A stretch of 64,000 nucleotides of DNA from an uncultured Verrucomicrobiae bacterium (GCA_951813855.1 OX638380.1:1132876-1196875), one strand, 5' to 3'. Shown: positions 17,831-27,836, counted from the first letter of the stretch. Translations and numbers: made by a program. The notes: a model not told the origin generated them from the letters alone.

Positions 17831-19993
17831 ATGAGTCTTAAAACGAGCAGTCAGCACGGGCTCGCGCACCTGGCCATTAATGGAATGTTCCTCATGACTA
17901 TGGTACAAGCGCAACAGTTCGAATACCCTCCAACTGAAAAAGATTCGCAAATCGACGATTATCACGGCAAAACCGTGGCAGACCCCTACCGGTGGTTGGA
18001 AAACGACGTTCGGGAATCTCCAAACGTCCATGCTTGGGTCGAAGCCCAAAACCGAGTCACGTTCGATTACCTCGAACGGCTGCCCTATCGCCAAGAAATC
18101 TCCGAACTCCTGACGGCCCTCTGGGATTACGAAAAGATCGGCAATCCGTTCCGGCGAGGCAACTGGTACTACTTCTGGAAAAACGACGGATTACAGAATC
18201 AAAACGTGCTCTACCGTCAAATCGGCCTGCAGGGCGTTCCGGAACTGGTGATCGATCCCAACACCTGGTCGGAAGACGGCACGCTCGCCTTAGGCACGGT
18301 TTCCGTTTCCGATGACGGCCGCTTCCTAGCCTACAGCATTCAGGACGGCGGTTCGGACTGGCGCACTTGGCGGGTAATGGAACTAGCCTCCCGAAAGATC
18401 CTGGAGGACGAACTCAAGTGGGTTAAATTCAGCTCGGTAAGTTGGACGCGGGACAGTCGGGGATTCTTCTACAGCCGCTATCCGGAACCGGAGGAAGGCG
18501 ACGCCTTCCAGTCGCTCAACAAAAACCAGCAAGTCTTCTACCACCGTGTGGGGACCGATCAGCAACGGGACGTGCTGGTCTATCGCCGACCCGATCAGCC
18601 GGACTGGGGATTCGACGCCAAAGTCAGCGAAGACGGCCGCTACTTGATCCTGACCGTTTGGAAAGGCACCGACGATCGCTACCGCGTCCTCTACCGCGAC
18701 TTAACCGAACCCTACGCTCTGCCGCTGGAGTTGATCGACCATTTCGAGAACGAGTACACTTTTCTGGGCAACGATGGCCAGGTGTTCTATTTCAAAACCG
18801 ACCTGGACGCACCCAACGGCCGAGTCGTCGCCATCGACCTCAGAGACCCGAAAAAACGCCGCGACCTCGTCCCGGAAACCAAGGAAACCTTGAGCAGCGT
18901 CCATCTCGTCGGTAACGCATTCGTCGCCGAATACCTGAAAGACGCCAAATCCCGAGTCCTGCTCTACGACCTGAACGGTGACCTGGTTCGAGAAATCGTT
19001 CTGCCCGGGATCGGCACGGCTTCCGGATTCGACGGCTACCGGACGGATACCGAAACGTTCTACTCGTTCACCAGCATCAACATGCCCTCGGCCATCTACC
19101 GTTACGATATCCTGACCGGGAAGAGTTCTCTCTTCCGCCGCCCCGAAACCCTGTTCGATCCGGAAGATTATCTGGTCAAGCAAGTCTTTTGCCCCAGCAA
19201 GGACGGCACGAAAATTCCGCTTTTCATCGCCCACCGCAAAGACCTCGAGCCGAACGGCAAACTGCCGACGCTCTTGTACGGTTACGGCGGTTTCAATATT
19301 TCGCTGCTGCCCCAATTTTCGATCGCCAACTTGGCCTGGATGAAACTGGGCGGGGTTTATGTCCAAGCCAACCTCAGGGGGGGAGGAGAATACGGCAAGG
19401 AATGGCACCAGGCCGGAACGAAACACCGGAAACAAAACGTGTTCGACGATTTCATCGCCGCCGCCCAATGGCTGATCGAACACGATTACACCAACCCCGA
19501 TAAACTGGCGATCCGAGGAGGCAGCAACGGCGGCTTGCTGGTCGGCGCCTGCATGAATCAACGCCCCGAACTCTACGCCGCCTGTTTGCCGGCCGTCGGG
19601 GTGATGGACATGTTGCGATTCCAGCGATTCACGGCCGGGCGGTTTTGGGTCGACGATTACGGTTCGTCCGACAACCCCGAGGATTTTCCGGTGCTGTACG
19701 CCTATTCCCCCTACCACAACCTGAAGGCTGGAACCGACTATCCCGCTACCCTGATCACCACGGCCGACACCGACGATCGAGTCGTCCCCGGCCACAGCTT
19801 CAAATACGCCGCCCGGTTGCAGGAATATCACGCCGGCTCAGATCCGGTATTGATCCGCATCGAAACGCGAGCCGGCCACGGCGCCGGCAAACCGACCGAG
19901 AAAATCATCGAAGAGTACACCGACCAATGGGCCTTTCTGGTCAAACACTTGGACTTCAAGCCTCAACTGAATCTCACCGAAGATCGTGACTGA
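17831..19993 (+). CDS. Prolyl oligopeptidase (family S9A)
   Basis: About 720 residues from the ATG at 17831, close to the usual 700-710 of prolyl endopeptidases. The frame is open to 17729 if an earlier start is used. The N-terminus has the family marker DDYHGKTVADPYRWLEN, followed by a seven-bladed beta-propeller and the alpha/beta-hydrolase domain. The catalytic triad is visible as Ser565 in GGSNGGLLVG, Asp648 in DTDDRVVPGHSF and His683 in RAGHGAGKPT. The first 29 residues end in MVQAQQ and resemble a weak signal peptide, so it may be periplasmic. It cleaves short peptides after proline. The PQQ-like propeller gene follows 85 bases downstream on the same strand. Confidence 0.93.
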   Translation: MSLKTSSQHGLAHLAINGMFLMTMVQAQQFEYPPTEKDSQIDDYHGKTVADPYRWLENDVRESPNVHAWVEAQNRVTFDYLERLPYRQEISELLTALWDYEKIGNPFRRGNWYYFWKNDGLQNQNVLYRQIGLQGVPELVIDPNTWSEDGTLALGTVSVSDDGRFLAYSIQDGGSDWRTWRVMELASRKILEDELKWVKFSSVSWTRDSRGFFYSRYPEPEEGDAFQSLNKNQQVFYHRVGTDQQRDVLVYRRPDQPDWGFDAKVSEDGRYLILTVWKGTDDRYRVLYRDLTEPYALPLELIDHFENEYTFLGNDGQVFYFKTDLDAPNGRVVAIDLRDPKKRRDLVPETKETLSSVHLVGNAFVAEYLKDAKSRVLLYDLNGDLVREIVLPGIGTASGFDGYRTDTETFYSFTSINMPSAIYRYDILTGKSSLFRRPETLFDPEDYLVKQVFCPSKDGTKIPLFIAHRKDLEPNGKLPTLLYGYGGFNISLLPQFSIANLAWMKLGGVYVQANLRGGGEYGKEWHQAGTKHRKQNVFDDFIAAAQWLIEHDYTNPDKLAIRGGSNGGLLVGACMNQRPELYAACLPAVGVMDMLRFQRFTAGRFWVDDYGSSDNPEDFPVLYAYSPYHNLKAGTDYPATLITTADTDDRVVPGHSFKYAARLQEYHAGSDPVLIRIETRAGHGAGKPTEKIIEEYTDQWAFLVKHLDFKPQLNLTEDRD

Positions 19994-20078
19994 CCGCCAC
20001 GCCGATGTCACTCGAACTAAGTGAGACGCCCCGGGAATCGACCCCGTTCTCTCCGGGTCGCTTTACCTTACGATCGCC

Positions 20079-21341
20079 ATGAAAAAAACTCTCGCTCTGG
20101 CTTCGATTCTCGTAGCGGCAACGGCCGCGCTACCGTTATCAGGAGCCGATTGGCCGGGCTGGATGGGACCCAACCGCAACGGCTGGGTAGCCGATTTCCA
20201 ACCGCCAGAATCCTGGCCTCAAAACCTGCGCCAGGTTTGGCAAGTAACGGTAGGCACGGGCTACAGTTCGCCGATCGTCTCCGCTCAGGGGAAAGTGTTT
20301 CAGCAAGCTCGTCAGAACGACGAAGAAGTTCTCTGGTGCCTTGATTTCAAGACCGGCGCCGTCATCTGGCGGAACAGCCATCCGGTGCCGTTCACTCCAG
20401 GTTTGAGCGGCGAGTCCCACGGCAAAGGTCCCAAATCGTCACCGATGCTCGCCGACGGGCGAGTGTTTACCCTGAGCATCATTAACACGTTGTCCGCCCA
20501 CGACGCCGCCTCGGGAGATGTTCTCTGGCGCCGCCACTACAACCACTTGTCCCAACCGCCTCATCCCTACTGGGGAGCCTCCACTTCCCCACTGGTCGTG
20601 GGTGATCGCGTCATGGTACATTTCGGCGGCGACGACCGGGGAGCTTTGGTCGCTCTGGACGTCAAAACCGGTCAGGAAATCTGGAACCAGGGCCCCTCGG
20701 CGGCCTCCTACTCTTCGCCGCTGTTCGTCGAAATCGACGGTGTCCGTCAAATCGTCGAATGGAATTTCGACGCGCTGGTGGGCCTGAATCCCGAGACCGG
20801 CTCCCCGCTCTGGAGTTATCCTTTTCCTTACGACGGCACCGACCAAAACATCCCGACCCCGGTGTTCCACCAAGACGTAATTCTGGTCGGCAGAGAAAAC
20901 CGCGGAGTCCGCAGGGTCGAACCCAAACGAACCGACACCGGCTGGTCGGCAACCGAAATCTGGCGCCAAAGAAGAGTCGCCCTGGACATGAGCACTGCGG
21001 TCATGAACGACGGTCTGCTCTACGGTTTTTCCCACTACGGCAGAGGAAGGATCTTTTGCCTGGATCCCCAAGACGGAAAGATTATTTGGCAGGGCCCGTA
21101 CCGAACCGCGGAAAACGTGGCGTTTCTGTCCGTTAAAGGTTTTATTCTGGCCCTGCTCGATTCCGGCGAACTCCAGGTCATCCCCGCTACGGCAGCCGGG
21201 CATAAGGTAGTCGCTTCCTACACCGTCGCGGACAGTCCCACTTGGGCCCCGCCGGTCTTGCTGAACGATCACTTCCTGATCAAGGATCGAAACACTCTCA
21301 CCCTATGGTCGTTATCCCCCGCAAAGAACGTCGATCCTTGA
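20079..21341 (+). CDS. Secreted PQQ-like beta-propeller repeat protein
   Basis: A 420-residue protein with a clear signal peptide (MKKTLALASILVAATAALPLSGA, cleavage after about 23). Then comes the DWPGWMGPNRNGW motif typical of outer-membrane-assembly-like or alcohol-dehydrogenase-like PQQ repeat proteins of Verrucomicrobiota and Planctomycetota. Repeating blades contain the tryptophan-docking pattern (VLWCLDFKTGAVIWRN, VLWRRHYN, LVALDVKTGQEIWNQ, LVGLNPETGSPLWSY, IFCLDPQDGKIIWQG). Residues needed to bind PQQ itself are not identified, so it may be structural. The close downstream position suggests co-transcription with the prolyl oligopeptidase gene. It converges with the VWA protein gene. 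Confidence 0.9.
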   Translation: MKKTLALASILVAATAALPLSGADWPGWMGPNRNGWVADFQPPESWPQNLRQVWQVTVGTGYSSPIVSAQGKVFQQARQNDEEVLWCLDFKTGAVIWRNSHPVPFTPGLSGESHGKGPKSSPMLADGRVFTLSIINTLSAHDAASGDVLWRRHYNHLSQPPHPYWGASTSPLVVGDRVMVHFGGDDRGALVALDVKTGQEIWNQGPSAASYSSPLFVEIDGVRQIVEWNFDALVGLNPETGSPLWSYPFPYDGTDQNIPTPVFHQDVILVGRENRGVRRVEPKRTDTGWSATEIWRQRRVALDMSTAVMNDGLLYGFSHYGRGRIFCLDPQDGKIIWQGPYRTAENVAFLSVKGFILALLDSGELQVIPATAAGHKVVASYTVADSPTWAPPVLLNDHFLIKDRNTLTLWSLSPAKNVDP

Positions 21342-21553
21342 GGTCGTGACTGATCAGGCTGGTTGACGGGAAAATAAACCCGCAACGACGGAACCCAAAT
21401 CATCCCAGCGGCGCCGCCCCCGGGCAAGCCGCCGCTCTGCCGTCTTCAAACAAAAGTTCCGAGACAGGATTCCGGCCCGATAGTTTCACGAGACCGTGAA
21501 CCGTTCGCAAGCCGGGTGGCAGTCGCCAAATAATGCCTGTCCGGTTACCGAAA

Positions 21554-24500
21554 CTACATGACTCCGACCAGATTTCTGGATTGCAGGATCATGGATTCCA
21601 GCCGAGCGATATTGGGATCGAGAGGATAGGCCTGCCGGGAACGACCGACGAGTTCGGCGATCACGTTCAAATTGATTCCTTCGCTATAAGGCACTCCCGC
21701 CAACCACTCGGCAAACACGCCGGAGGCCGTCGCCAACTGCAACTCGGCCGACGCCTGAGCGAGCTCGGGAGCGTCTTCGCGAAACGGGACGATGTATTGC
21801 AGTTCGCGATAAATACCGCTAGCCGGATCCTGATAGCGAATCGTGACCTCCCCGATCGGGCCGATCCCGTCCCGGTCAATGCTGAGCGCGTAAAGGGCCG
21901 TGCCGGTTTCGGCCGCCGCCAACTCCGCGGCGTCTACCGTATTATCCCGGAACTGCTCCTTCTTGAGTTGATGGCGGCTGTAACCAATCTGTCGGTAACT
22001 GGATACGCGCCGAGGATTGAAGGCGATCTGAACCTTGAGGTTCTTCGCGGCCACTTCCAGAGCTCCGGCCAATTGCCGATGAAAATCCGATTCCACCTGA
22101 GCGACATCGTTCAAAAAGGCGTAACGCCCGTCGCTGTTCCGGGTCAACTCTTCCAAGCGTTGATCGTCGTATCCGTCCCAACCGATCCCGAAACAATCCA
22201 GGGCGATGCCTTCCTGCCGGTTAGCTTTGACCCGGGAACTCAGCGTAGCCGTATCCGTATTGCCCAGATTCGCGGCGCCGTCGGTCAACAGTACCACCCG
22301 GTTGAGACCGTCAGGAAGGTAATGTTTGCGAGCCAAAGCGTAAGCCTCGTTGAGAGCCGATTCCAAATTGGTGCCGCCCTCGGGAACCAAGGATCGCAAC
22401 CGTTCCAGTTCCTGAATCGCTTGGGCGCCGGAGCGTCCGTTCGCCCAGATCCGAGTCTTGCGGGCGAACGTGATGATACTGATCTTATCCTGATCCAACA
22501 GACTTCCGGCCAAAGCCGTCAAAGCCTCCCGGACGATCGCGAGGCGATCGGGACGTTCCATCGATCCCGATCCGTCCAGCAAAATGACGATATTCAACGG
22601 CGTCTCGCGACTGCGGCCCGTCGACCGGGCTCTCACTCCGATCCGCAAGATGTCTTGTCCGAATCCGAACGGAAAACCCGCATGTTCGGCACTAAACGCC
22701 ACGGGAGCGTCAGAGTCATAAAAAGACCCGTGATAAGAAAACGCGTTGAAGAATTCCTCCGGCCGGACGCTGATCTTATCGGGCCATTGATTCCGTTCCA
22801 AACTAGCGGCGGCCAATGCGAAAGAGACGTCGCTGACGTTAAGACTGAAGGTGGAAATCGGTTCAACTTTGGTCAGTTTTTCGGGATTGAACGCCGGCGG
22901 TTCGGACGACGGTTGCTCGGCCCGCACCTTCGGTTGCATCCTCACGGTACCGGTAATCACCGGAGCGGTAGCCGCGGCAGGCCGCTCGGCTCCTCGGGGC
23001 GGACTCACAAAGAACTTGCCTAAAGCAGGCAGTTCACCGAGCACCGGCACGTCGCCGTCAAACTCGTCGGGCACGGTTTTCAACTCTTCCCACAATGCCC
23101 GGCCAGACTCGGCGATTAATCCCTTTTCCGCTTCGACCAATTGTAATTCTCGCCTCGCCTCCCCCTGCATCGGCACGGGTTTGCTTTCGATCTTGTCGAA
23201 GTAAAAGTCTGCTTCGATCCCGTTATTGACTTGCTGTCCTTGCCAACCGAAACCACGAAGCTCCGTTACGGAACTCTCGTCTTCTTCTCGTTCGGGAGCA
23301 CTTAGGTTCGCCGGAACCACAGACTGAGCCTCGGATAATTCCGAGAGCCGTTCGAGAGTATTCTCCCGGCCTTGGCCGGTCCGGGTTAACGTCTGTTTCA
23401 GTTCGCGCTGTTTCGCGTTTTCGATTCCCCATCTGACCGCTTGTTCTTTGGTCTCCGCAGGACCGGAAATCACTCCCGAACCAACCTCGACATTGGCGTT
23501 GCCGAAGCCGGCATCGTTACCGTTACTGAAGGCGCTGCCACTGTTTTCGAACCCTCCGAAGCCGCCGCCGCCGAAGCCGCCGCCACCAAAACCGCCGGCA
23601 CCACCGCTTCCGAAACCACCGCCTACATCGCCGCCGTTTCCGCCGAATCCGCCACCACCGGGTCCAAACCCTCCCGCTCTGCCGCCGGCATATACCCCGC
23701 CGCCGAAGCCGCCGCCACCAAAACCGCCGGCACCACCGCTTCCGAAACCACCGCCTACATCGCCGCCGTTTCCGCCGAATCCGCCACCACCGGGTCCAAA
23801 CCCTCCCGCTCTGCCGCCGGCATATACCCCGCCGCCGAAGCCGCCGCCACCAAAACCGCCGGCACCACCGCTTCCGAAACCACCGCCTACATCGCCGCCG
23901 TTTCCGCCGAATCCGCCACCACCGGGTCCAAACCCTCCCGCTCTGCCGCCGGCATATACCCCGCCGCCGAAGCCGCCGCCACCAAAACCGCCGGCACCAC
24001 CGCTTCCGAAACCACCGCCTACATCGCCGCCGTTTCCGCCGAATCCGCCACCACCGGGTCCAAACCCTCCCGCTCTGCCGCCGGCATATACCCCGCCGCC
24101 GAAGCCGCCGCCGCCGCCAATCCCTCCGATTTTGTTATCGGTATTTTCACCCGCAAAACTACCGCCACCCATAGCTCCCCCTGCCCAATTGGATTCTCCG
24201 AACATTTGCCCCAATTCCCTTTCCGGCTTCGCAACCGATTCGTCGGTGAATTGGTTAACCGGAGCCTGGGGTTCGAAAGGCGATTCTCCCTCTTCCAAAG
24301 CCAAGAATTTCTGACGTCCGCTTAATCGCTGAAAATCGTCGGATACCTCGCCTCCCAATCCTGATAAAAGCTGATCGTCATTCGCATAAAAATCGACCTC
24401 CGTCCCCAAGAGCGCTCGATCGCCGAAATCGGCGTTCCGACCATTGCTGATCAAATCTTCCACGTCCGGTTTCCGGGAAGAGTCCGAAGATTCCGGGACG

Positions 24501-25552
24501 AGGCGCAACTTCTCGTATTCCACCTCCGGGGCATTCCGAAGCCGCACCGATTCTTTTCTGCTGGATTCTCGTTGCCAATTTTCCGTAATGAGATTCTCCG
24601 CCAATTCGTCTTCCAACAACTGAACCCCGAATTGATCGGACTCGACCGTCGTATGACTCTTCTGTTTCGCTTCGGATTCGGCAAACCGGTTCTGCTTCAA
24701 TTGAATTCCCTCGGCTATTTCCGAATCCCATACCTCCGGCACGCCGCCTTCCCGACCCAAATCATCCGTCGCATCCGCCAAGTTGTTGACGGCCCGCAAC
24801 ACCGATTGCGGCTGCGAACCGGCCGCTCTCGGCGAGCCGCCGCTTGCCGCCCCCAGGTCTAATCCGCCAGCCGGCCGAGCCGAAACGACCGGGCCAGTAA
24901 CGGCTTCGGCCGCCGACGGCGAATCTTCCGGACGCGCCATCGTGATTCCGGCCTCCGATTCCTCCGCCTGAGGTGGCAAATAATTCCTCGCGACTTCTAC
25001 TTCCGGGATTTCCCCGCTCCCCCCCGTAACCTCGACTCCGGCAGCCTCCGGCATCAACGAATAAGCTATGACCTCTTCGCCGGCCGCCAAAAATTCGTCC
25101 TGATCCGACAATTCCCGGTTAAGTTCCCGGCTTTGCCTAACCGCTCTTTCGAGCTCTTCTCGAGCCTCGTTCGTCGGTTCGTCGCTTTTGCTTTTTTTCA
25201 GGGCCGCCGATTTCTCGGCCGTCCCCGATCGAAAAGCGGTCGAGGACGGTTTTTTCTGATAACTGAAGCCACTTTTACCCCCGACCTTTCCGTCTTCGGC
25301 TAAGGCCTGATCCGTCGTAAAACGCGACTGAACGGTCAAGGAAACCAACAACATCAGGAAAAACAATATCAGCAGCGCCGCCGCCCCCAACGGCACGAAC
25401 CAAGGAATAAGATCCATGACTCCCTTCCGCCGCGGCGCATCGGCACCAAGCGGGCAGTTTTGGGTCGAATCGCTTCCGCCCGGTTCCGAAGACGCCTGAT
25501 TCAAGGATTGGTCCGGAGGAAACTCCGAATCGCGGTCGTGCGGATCATTCAT
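21554..25552 (-). CDS. YfbK-like von Willebrand factor A protein with a glycine-rich tandem-repeat linker
   Basis: A 1332-residue protein. A short acidic cytoplasmic head precedes one transmembrane helix (about 48-70, LIPWFVPLGAAALLILFFLM), followed by an acidic low-complexity region. Next is a Gly/Phe-rich linker made of four identical 44-residue repeats (GGVYAGGRAGGFGPGGGGFG and continuing), encoded by 132-bp tandem DNA repeats. The C-terminal 430 residues are a YfbK/VWA unit: NVSDVSFALAAASL, PEEFFNAFSYHG, the MIDAS motif LLDGSGSM (about 993-998), a second metal ligand in GGTNLESAL and the LLTDGAANLG segment, then the DUF3520-like tail. VWA domains bind metal and partner proteins; envelope location is inferred from the single anchor. 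Confidence 0.9.
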   Translation of the reverse strand: MNDPHDRDSEFPPDQSLNQASSEPGGSDSTQNCPLGADAPRRKGVMDLIPWFVPLGAAALLILFFLMLLVSLTVQSRFTTDQALAEDGKVGGKSGFSYQKKPSSTAFRSGTAEKSAALKKSKSDEPTNEAREELERAVRQSRELNRELSDQDEFLAAGEEVIAYSLMPEAAGVEVTGGSGEIPEVEVARNYLPPQAEESEAGITMARPEDSPSAAEAVTGPVVSARPAGGLDLGAASGGSPRAAGSQPQSVLRAVNNLADATDDLGREGGVPEVWDSEIAEGIQLKQNRFAESEAKQKSHTTVESDQFGVQLLEDELAENLITENWQRESSRKESVRLRNAPEVEYEKLRLVPESSDSSRKPDVEDLISNGRNADFGDRALLGTEVDFYANDDQLLSGLGGEVSDDFQRLSGRQKFLALEEGESPFEPQAPVNQFTDESVAKPERELGQMFGESNWAGGAMGGGSFAGENTDNKIGGIGGGGGFGGGVYAGGRAGGFGPGGGGFGGNGGDVGGGFGSGGAGGFGGGGFGGGVYAGGRAGGFGPGGGGFGGNGGDVGGGFGSGGAGGFGGGGFGGGVYAGGRAGGFGPGGGGFGGNGGDVGGGFGSGGAGGFGGGGFGGGVYAGGRAGGFGPGGGGFGGNGGDVGGGFGSGGAGGFGGGGFGGGGFGGFENSGSAFSNGNDAGFGNANVEVGSGVISGPAETKEQAVRWGIENAKQRELKQTLTRTGQGRENTLERLSELSEAQSVVPANLSAPEREEDESSVTELRGFGWQGQQVNNGIEADFYFDKIESKPVPMQGEARRELQLVEAEKGLIAESGRALWEELKTVPDEFDGDVPVLGELPALGKFFVSPPRGAERPAAATAPVITGTVRMQPKVRAEQPSSEPPAFNPEKLTKVEPISTFSLNVSDVSFALAAASLERNQWPDKISVRPEEFFNAFSYHGSFYDSDAPVAFSAEHAGFPFGFGQDILRIGVRARSTGRSRETPLNIVILLDGSGSMERPDRLAIVREALTALAGSLLDQDKISIITFARKTRIWANGRSGAQAIQELERLRSLVPEGGTNLESALNEAYALARKHYLPDGLNRVVLLTDGAANLGNTDTATLSSRVKANRQEGIALDCFGIGWDGYDDQRLEELTRNSDGRYAFLNDVAQVESDFHRQLAGALEVAAKNLKVQIAFNPRRVSSYRQIGYSRHQLKKEQFRDNTVDAAELAAAETGTALYALSIDRDGIGPIGEVTIRYQDPASGIYRELQYIVPFREDAPELAQASAELQLATASGVFAEWLAGVPYSEGINLNVIAELVGRSRQAYPLDPNIARLESMILQSRNLVGVM
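23553..24110. repeat. Four 132-bp tandem repeats inside the VWA gene
   Basis: Period 132 bases, measured between the ccaccaaaac landmarks at 23583, 23715, 23847 and 23979. The copies look identical, encode a 44-residue glycine-rich unit and stay in frame. The identity points to recent expansion or gene conversion. Confidence 0.9.
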
Positions 25553-25616
25553 TCCGTATGCCCCGTAAAAAAACTGTTGGGGTAAGCGTCGCTCGTCGCT
25601 GGCGCGAGTTCACGTT

Positions 25617-25823
25617 AGCTTACCGATTAAACCCATTATGCGTCATTTCCCGGTTTTGTCCATAACCGACTTTGCTCAGCTGGCACCTCGGCCCGTTCGG
25701 AACCGCGGCAACCCTTCCGCAACCGTTCGCGATTCGACCGCCGAAACGAAAACCGGACCGACCGGTCCATTCTGCAGTCCCCGCCCTTCCGCGGTTAGAG
25801 ATCAAGCCATTGCCTCTCGTTCC
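25617..25823. repeat. Direct repeat, copy 1 (glcF tail plus flank)
   Basis: About 200 bases closely similar to 27642-27836 in the same orientation. Near its right end (minus strand) it still reads as the last codons of glcF (E-R-E-A-M-A-stop, against E-R-E-A-T-A-stop in the real gene). So it is a duplicated glcF 3' end. Confidence 0.8.
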
Positions 25824-26059
25824 CAGGACAGTTCAAAGGTCTTTGATTCAACAAGGGATCAGGAATTGGGCCGTTTTGGGTCGGAACAGGCAACAGTTTC
25901 GCCGCTACCGATTTCGTCATGGAATCGCTTTTCCGGATACCGCGCCCTTTCCGTTACGGGACGCAACGGCTCGACTCGTCCTTGGAAAAGAAGAAAGAAC
26001 ACGCGGGAATTCATGAATCTCGCTATATCATTGCTTGGGTTCCATGGCTTGATCGGGAA

Positions 26060-26403
26060 GGCACGCGCCAGGTCCAATCCACGACGAAACTTGGCTCGCC
26101 CTGTTGGGTTGGCAGGCCGGACCCTTCAAGGTGGGAGTTCGTGACGTGTGGGCCGGCTGTTCGGCCGGGCAGCATTTTTCCCGGCTGCATTCGATTGCGA
26201 ACAACGTTCGCTTTCTGGTGCTGAAGGAAAGTCGGTTACCCAACTTGGCCTCGCGTACGCTCAGTCTGAGCCTGCGCCGTCTGGAAACCGATAGGCTCCA
26301 AGCGCACGATTATCCGGTTTATCTGGCCGAATCGTTCGTGGATCCTTCGAAGTTCACCGGCACTTGTTACCAGGCGGCGAATTGTGGCAGTTCTCGGGGT
26401 TGA
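26060..26403 (+). pseudogene. DUF4338 (DruA-like) domain remnant of a transposase
   Basis: A frame reading WLALLGWQAGPFKVGVRD ... FSRLHSIANNVRFLVLKE ... LASRTLSLSLRRLETDR ... YPVYLAESFVDPSKFTGTCYQAAN, then a stop. This is the core of the DUF4338 domain that precedes ISAs1-type transposase domains. The upstream part is scrambled and the transposase part is absent, so only a truncated fossil remains. It differs from the three DUF4338-ISAs1 copies further right and comes from another element. DUF4338 is also the DruA domain of Druantia; no other Druantia gene is present. Confidence 0.7.
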
Positions 26404-26541
26404 CGCCAGGTTTTTCCCGGACCTCGGGGAAGTCGGTGAGTTGGTGCTCGAACGGGCAACCGAAACAAGTTTTGGGGATTAAATCCCGTGCTTGACCGGG
26501 CGCGGCAATCAATCGGGAGATGCCGGTGCCGGATGCCGATT

Positions 26542-27294
26542 CTATCGGGTATAAGCGTGTTTGAAATACTGGGCGCGTTCTTGCAGTGATTTCCGATGGA
26601 TGTAATTATACTTGCTCACTTGTTGGACCCGCAGACGAAGATCTTTTTTCCGGCGTTCTTCCCGCAGGTTCCGAAACCGCTCGCGTTGCGCAATCAACCT
26701 CTGGATATTGCCAAATTGAATCGGCAGCTTCCGCATCGCCCTCTTCGCGACTTCATACTCCTCGATTATCCGGGCGTGCCGAGCCTCCGCAACGATCCCT
26801 TCCTTCTCCATCGTCATCAACCACTCCATCGTGCCCGGTTTGAAATGTCGAGAAGCCCACTCCGTATCCATTAGCCAGTCCAAGCGGTGCAAGATGCGAG
26901 CGTTTTGGGGCGAAAAGTCAAATGCCTCGGCGAAATATTTATCGAATACTAGCCGCTGAAACAGCTTGTAGGTTTCGGCTTCCGCTTTGCCGAGATGCCG
27001 TTCGACGAGCAGGGCCCGTTTGTAGATTCCCTCGACAATATCAATCGCCGGCGGCGGCGGCGCGCCGTCCGGCGCGGCCACCCAGCCGTTGTTTTTAAGC
27101 AACGCATGGATTGCGTCCGCCAAGTCTGACGACATCCCCAACAACCGCGCTTGCCGCTCTGTGAAGGCCAAATCAGGAGGAATCAACCAAGTAATCGGAC
27201 CGGCGGGTTTCGCGGACGGCGGCACCGCGGCAACTGCCGGGGAAACTCCGGCGAACCATAACGCCAAGAGCGAGACTTTTCCGAGGCCATTCAT
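26542..27294 (-). CDS. Secreted protein of unknown function
   Basis: A 250-residue protein with a signal peptide (MNGLGKVSLLALWFAGVSPAVA, cleavage near residue 22). After a proline-rich start it is mainly helical and charged, with a long basic C-terminal helix (about 190-250, rich in Arg, Lys and Glu, e.g. RFRNLREERRKKDLRLR) that may form a coiled coil. I recognise no family. It sits with the DUF4338 fossil between two copies of the glcF-tail repeat, so it may have been carried in with that segment. Confidence 0.7.
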   Translation of the reverse strand: MNGLGKVSLLALWFAGVSPAVAAVPPSAKPAGPITWLIPPDLAFTERQARLLGMSSDLADAIHALLKNNGWVAAPDGAPPPPAIDIVEGIYKRALLVERHLGKAEAETYKLFQRLVFDKYFAEAFDFSPQNARILHRLDWLMDTEWASRHFKPGTMEWLMTMEKEGIVAEARHARIIEEYEVAKRAMRKLPIQFGNIQRLIAQRERFRNLREERRKKDLRLRVQQVSKYNYIHRKSLQERAQYFKHAYTR

Positions 27295-27641
27295 ATTATT
27301 TTCCAGATTGTTCCGGCGGAAAACGATCGTTTTGTCCCGCGCTCTCCTGTCTCAGGTTCGACCGTTGATCTGAGGCGCCTCCGGTCATTGAGAGCATGGA
27401 TCCAAGGGTTTTAAGCATTTTGTTTTCAAACGCGTTGACACCCTTGGGCTGGCGTTGTCAAGCCGACGATGCTGACATAGAGAAGCAAAATCATTAAGCA
27501 TGATGCCATAGCAAAGGCTGTTCGGATGCCGGCGCGCTGCCAGAGCGGTCATCGGCTATTCCCCGCTTGTGTCCCATTTGGTGGTGTAGGAGTGGATTCC
27601 CGAAAGCCCTAAATGGGACACAAGCCGTCGCTAGTTTACGT
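27295..27641. other. Intergenic region with a 15-bp inverted repeat
   Basis: About 350 bases between the secreted protein start and the glcF repeat. It contains a perfect inverted repeat (gcttgtgtcccattt at 27565-27579 and its complement at 27611-27625, 31 bases apart). No gene seen. Confidence 0.6.
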
Positions 27642-27836
27642 TGGCTTACCGATTAAACCCATTACGCGTCACTCTCCGGTTTTGTCCATAACCGACTTGA
27701 CGCTCGTCCGGCGCCTCGGCCCGTTCGGAACAGCAGCAACCCTTCCGCAGCCGTTCCCGCTTCGCCCCGAATCGAAAACGGCCCCGCCGCTCCGGTCGGC
27801 GGTTTGAGCTCAAGCCGTCGCTTCTCGTTCCCGAAT
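27642..27836. repeat. Direct repeat, copy 2 (glcF tail plus flank)
   Basis: The in-place copy of the repeat at 25617-25823. It includes the real stop codon and last codons of glcF and about 170 bases beyond. Confidence 0.8.

Noticed and set aside
23441..24325. Long + strand frames rich in Ala/Thr or Pro over the VWA gene
   Set aside because: They are opposite-strand images of the glycine-rich tandem repeats; the minus frame has the anchor, VWA and DUF3520-like domains.
26060..26403. Part of a Druantia defence system, because DUF4338 is the DruA domain
   Set aside because: DUF4338 here is a truncated fossil with no druB-druE genes; the intact relatives at 37 and 47 kb carry a transposase domain.
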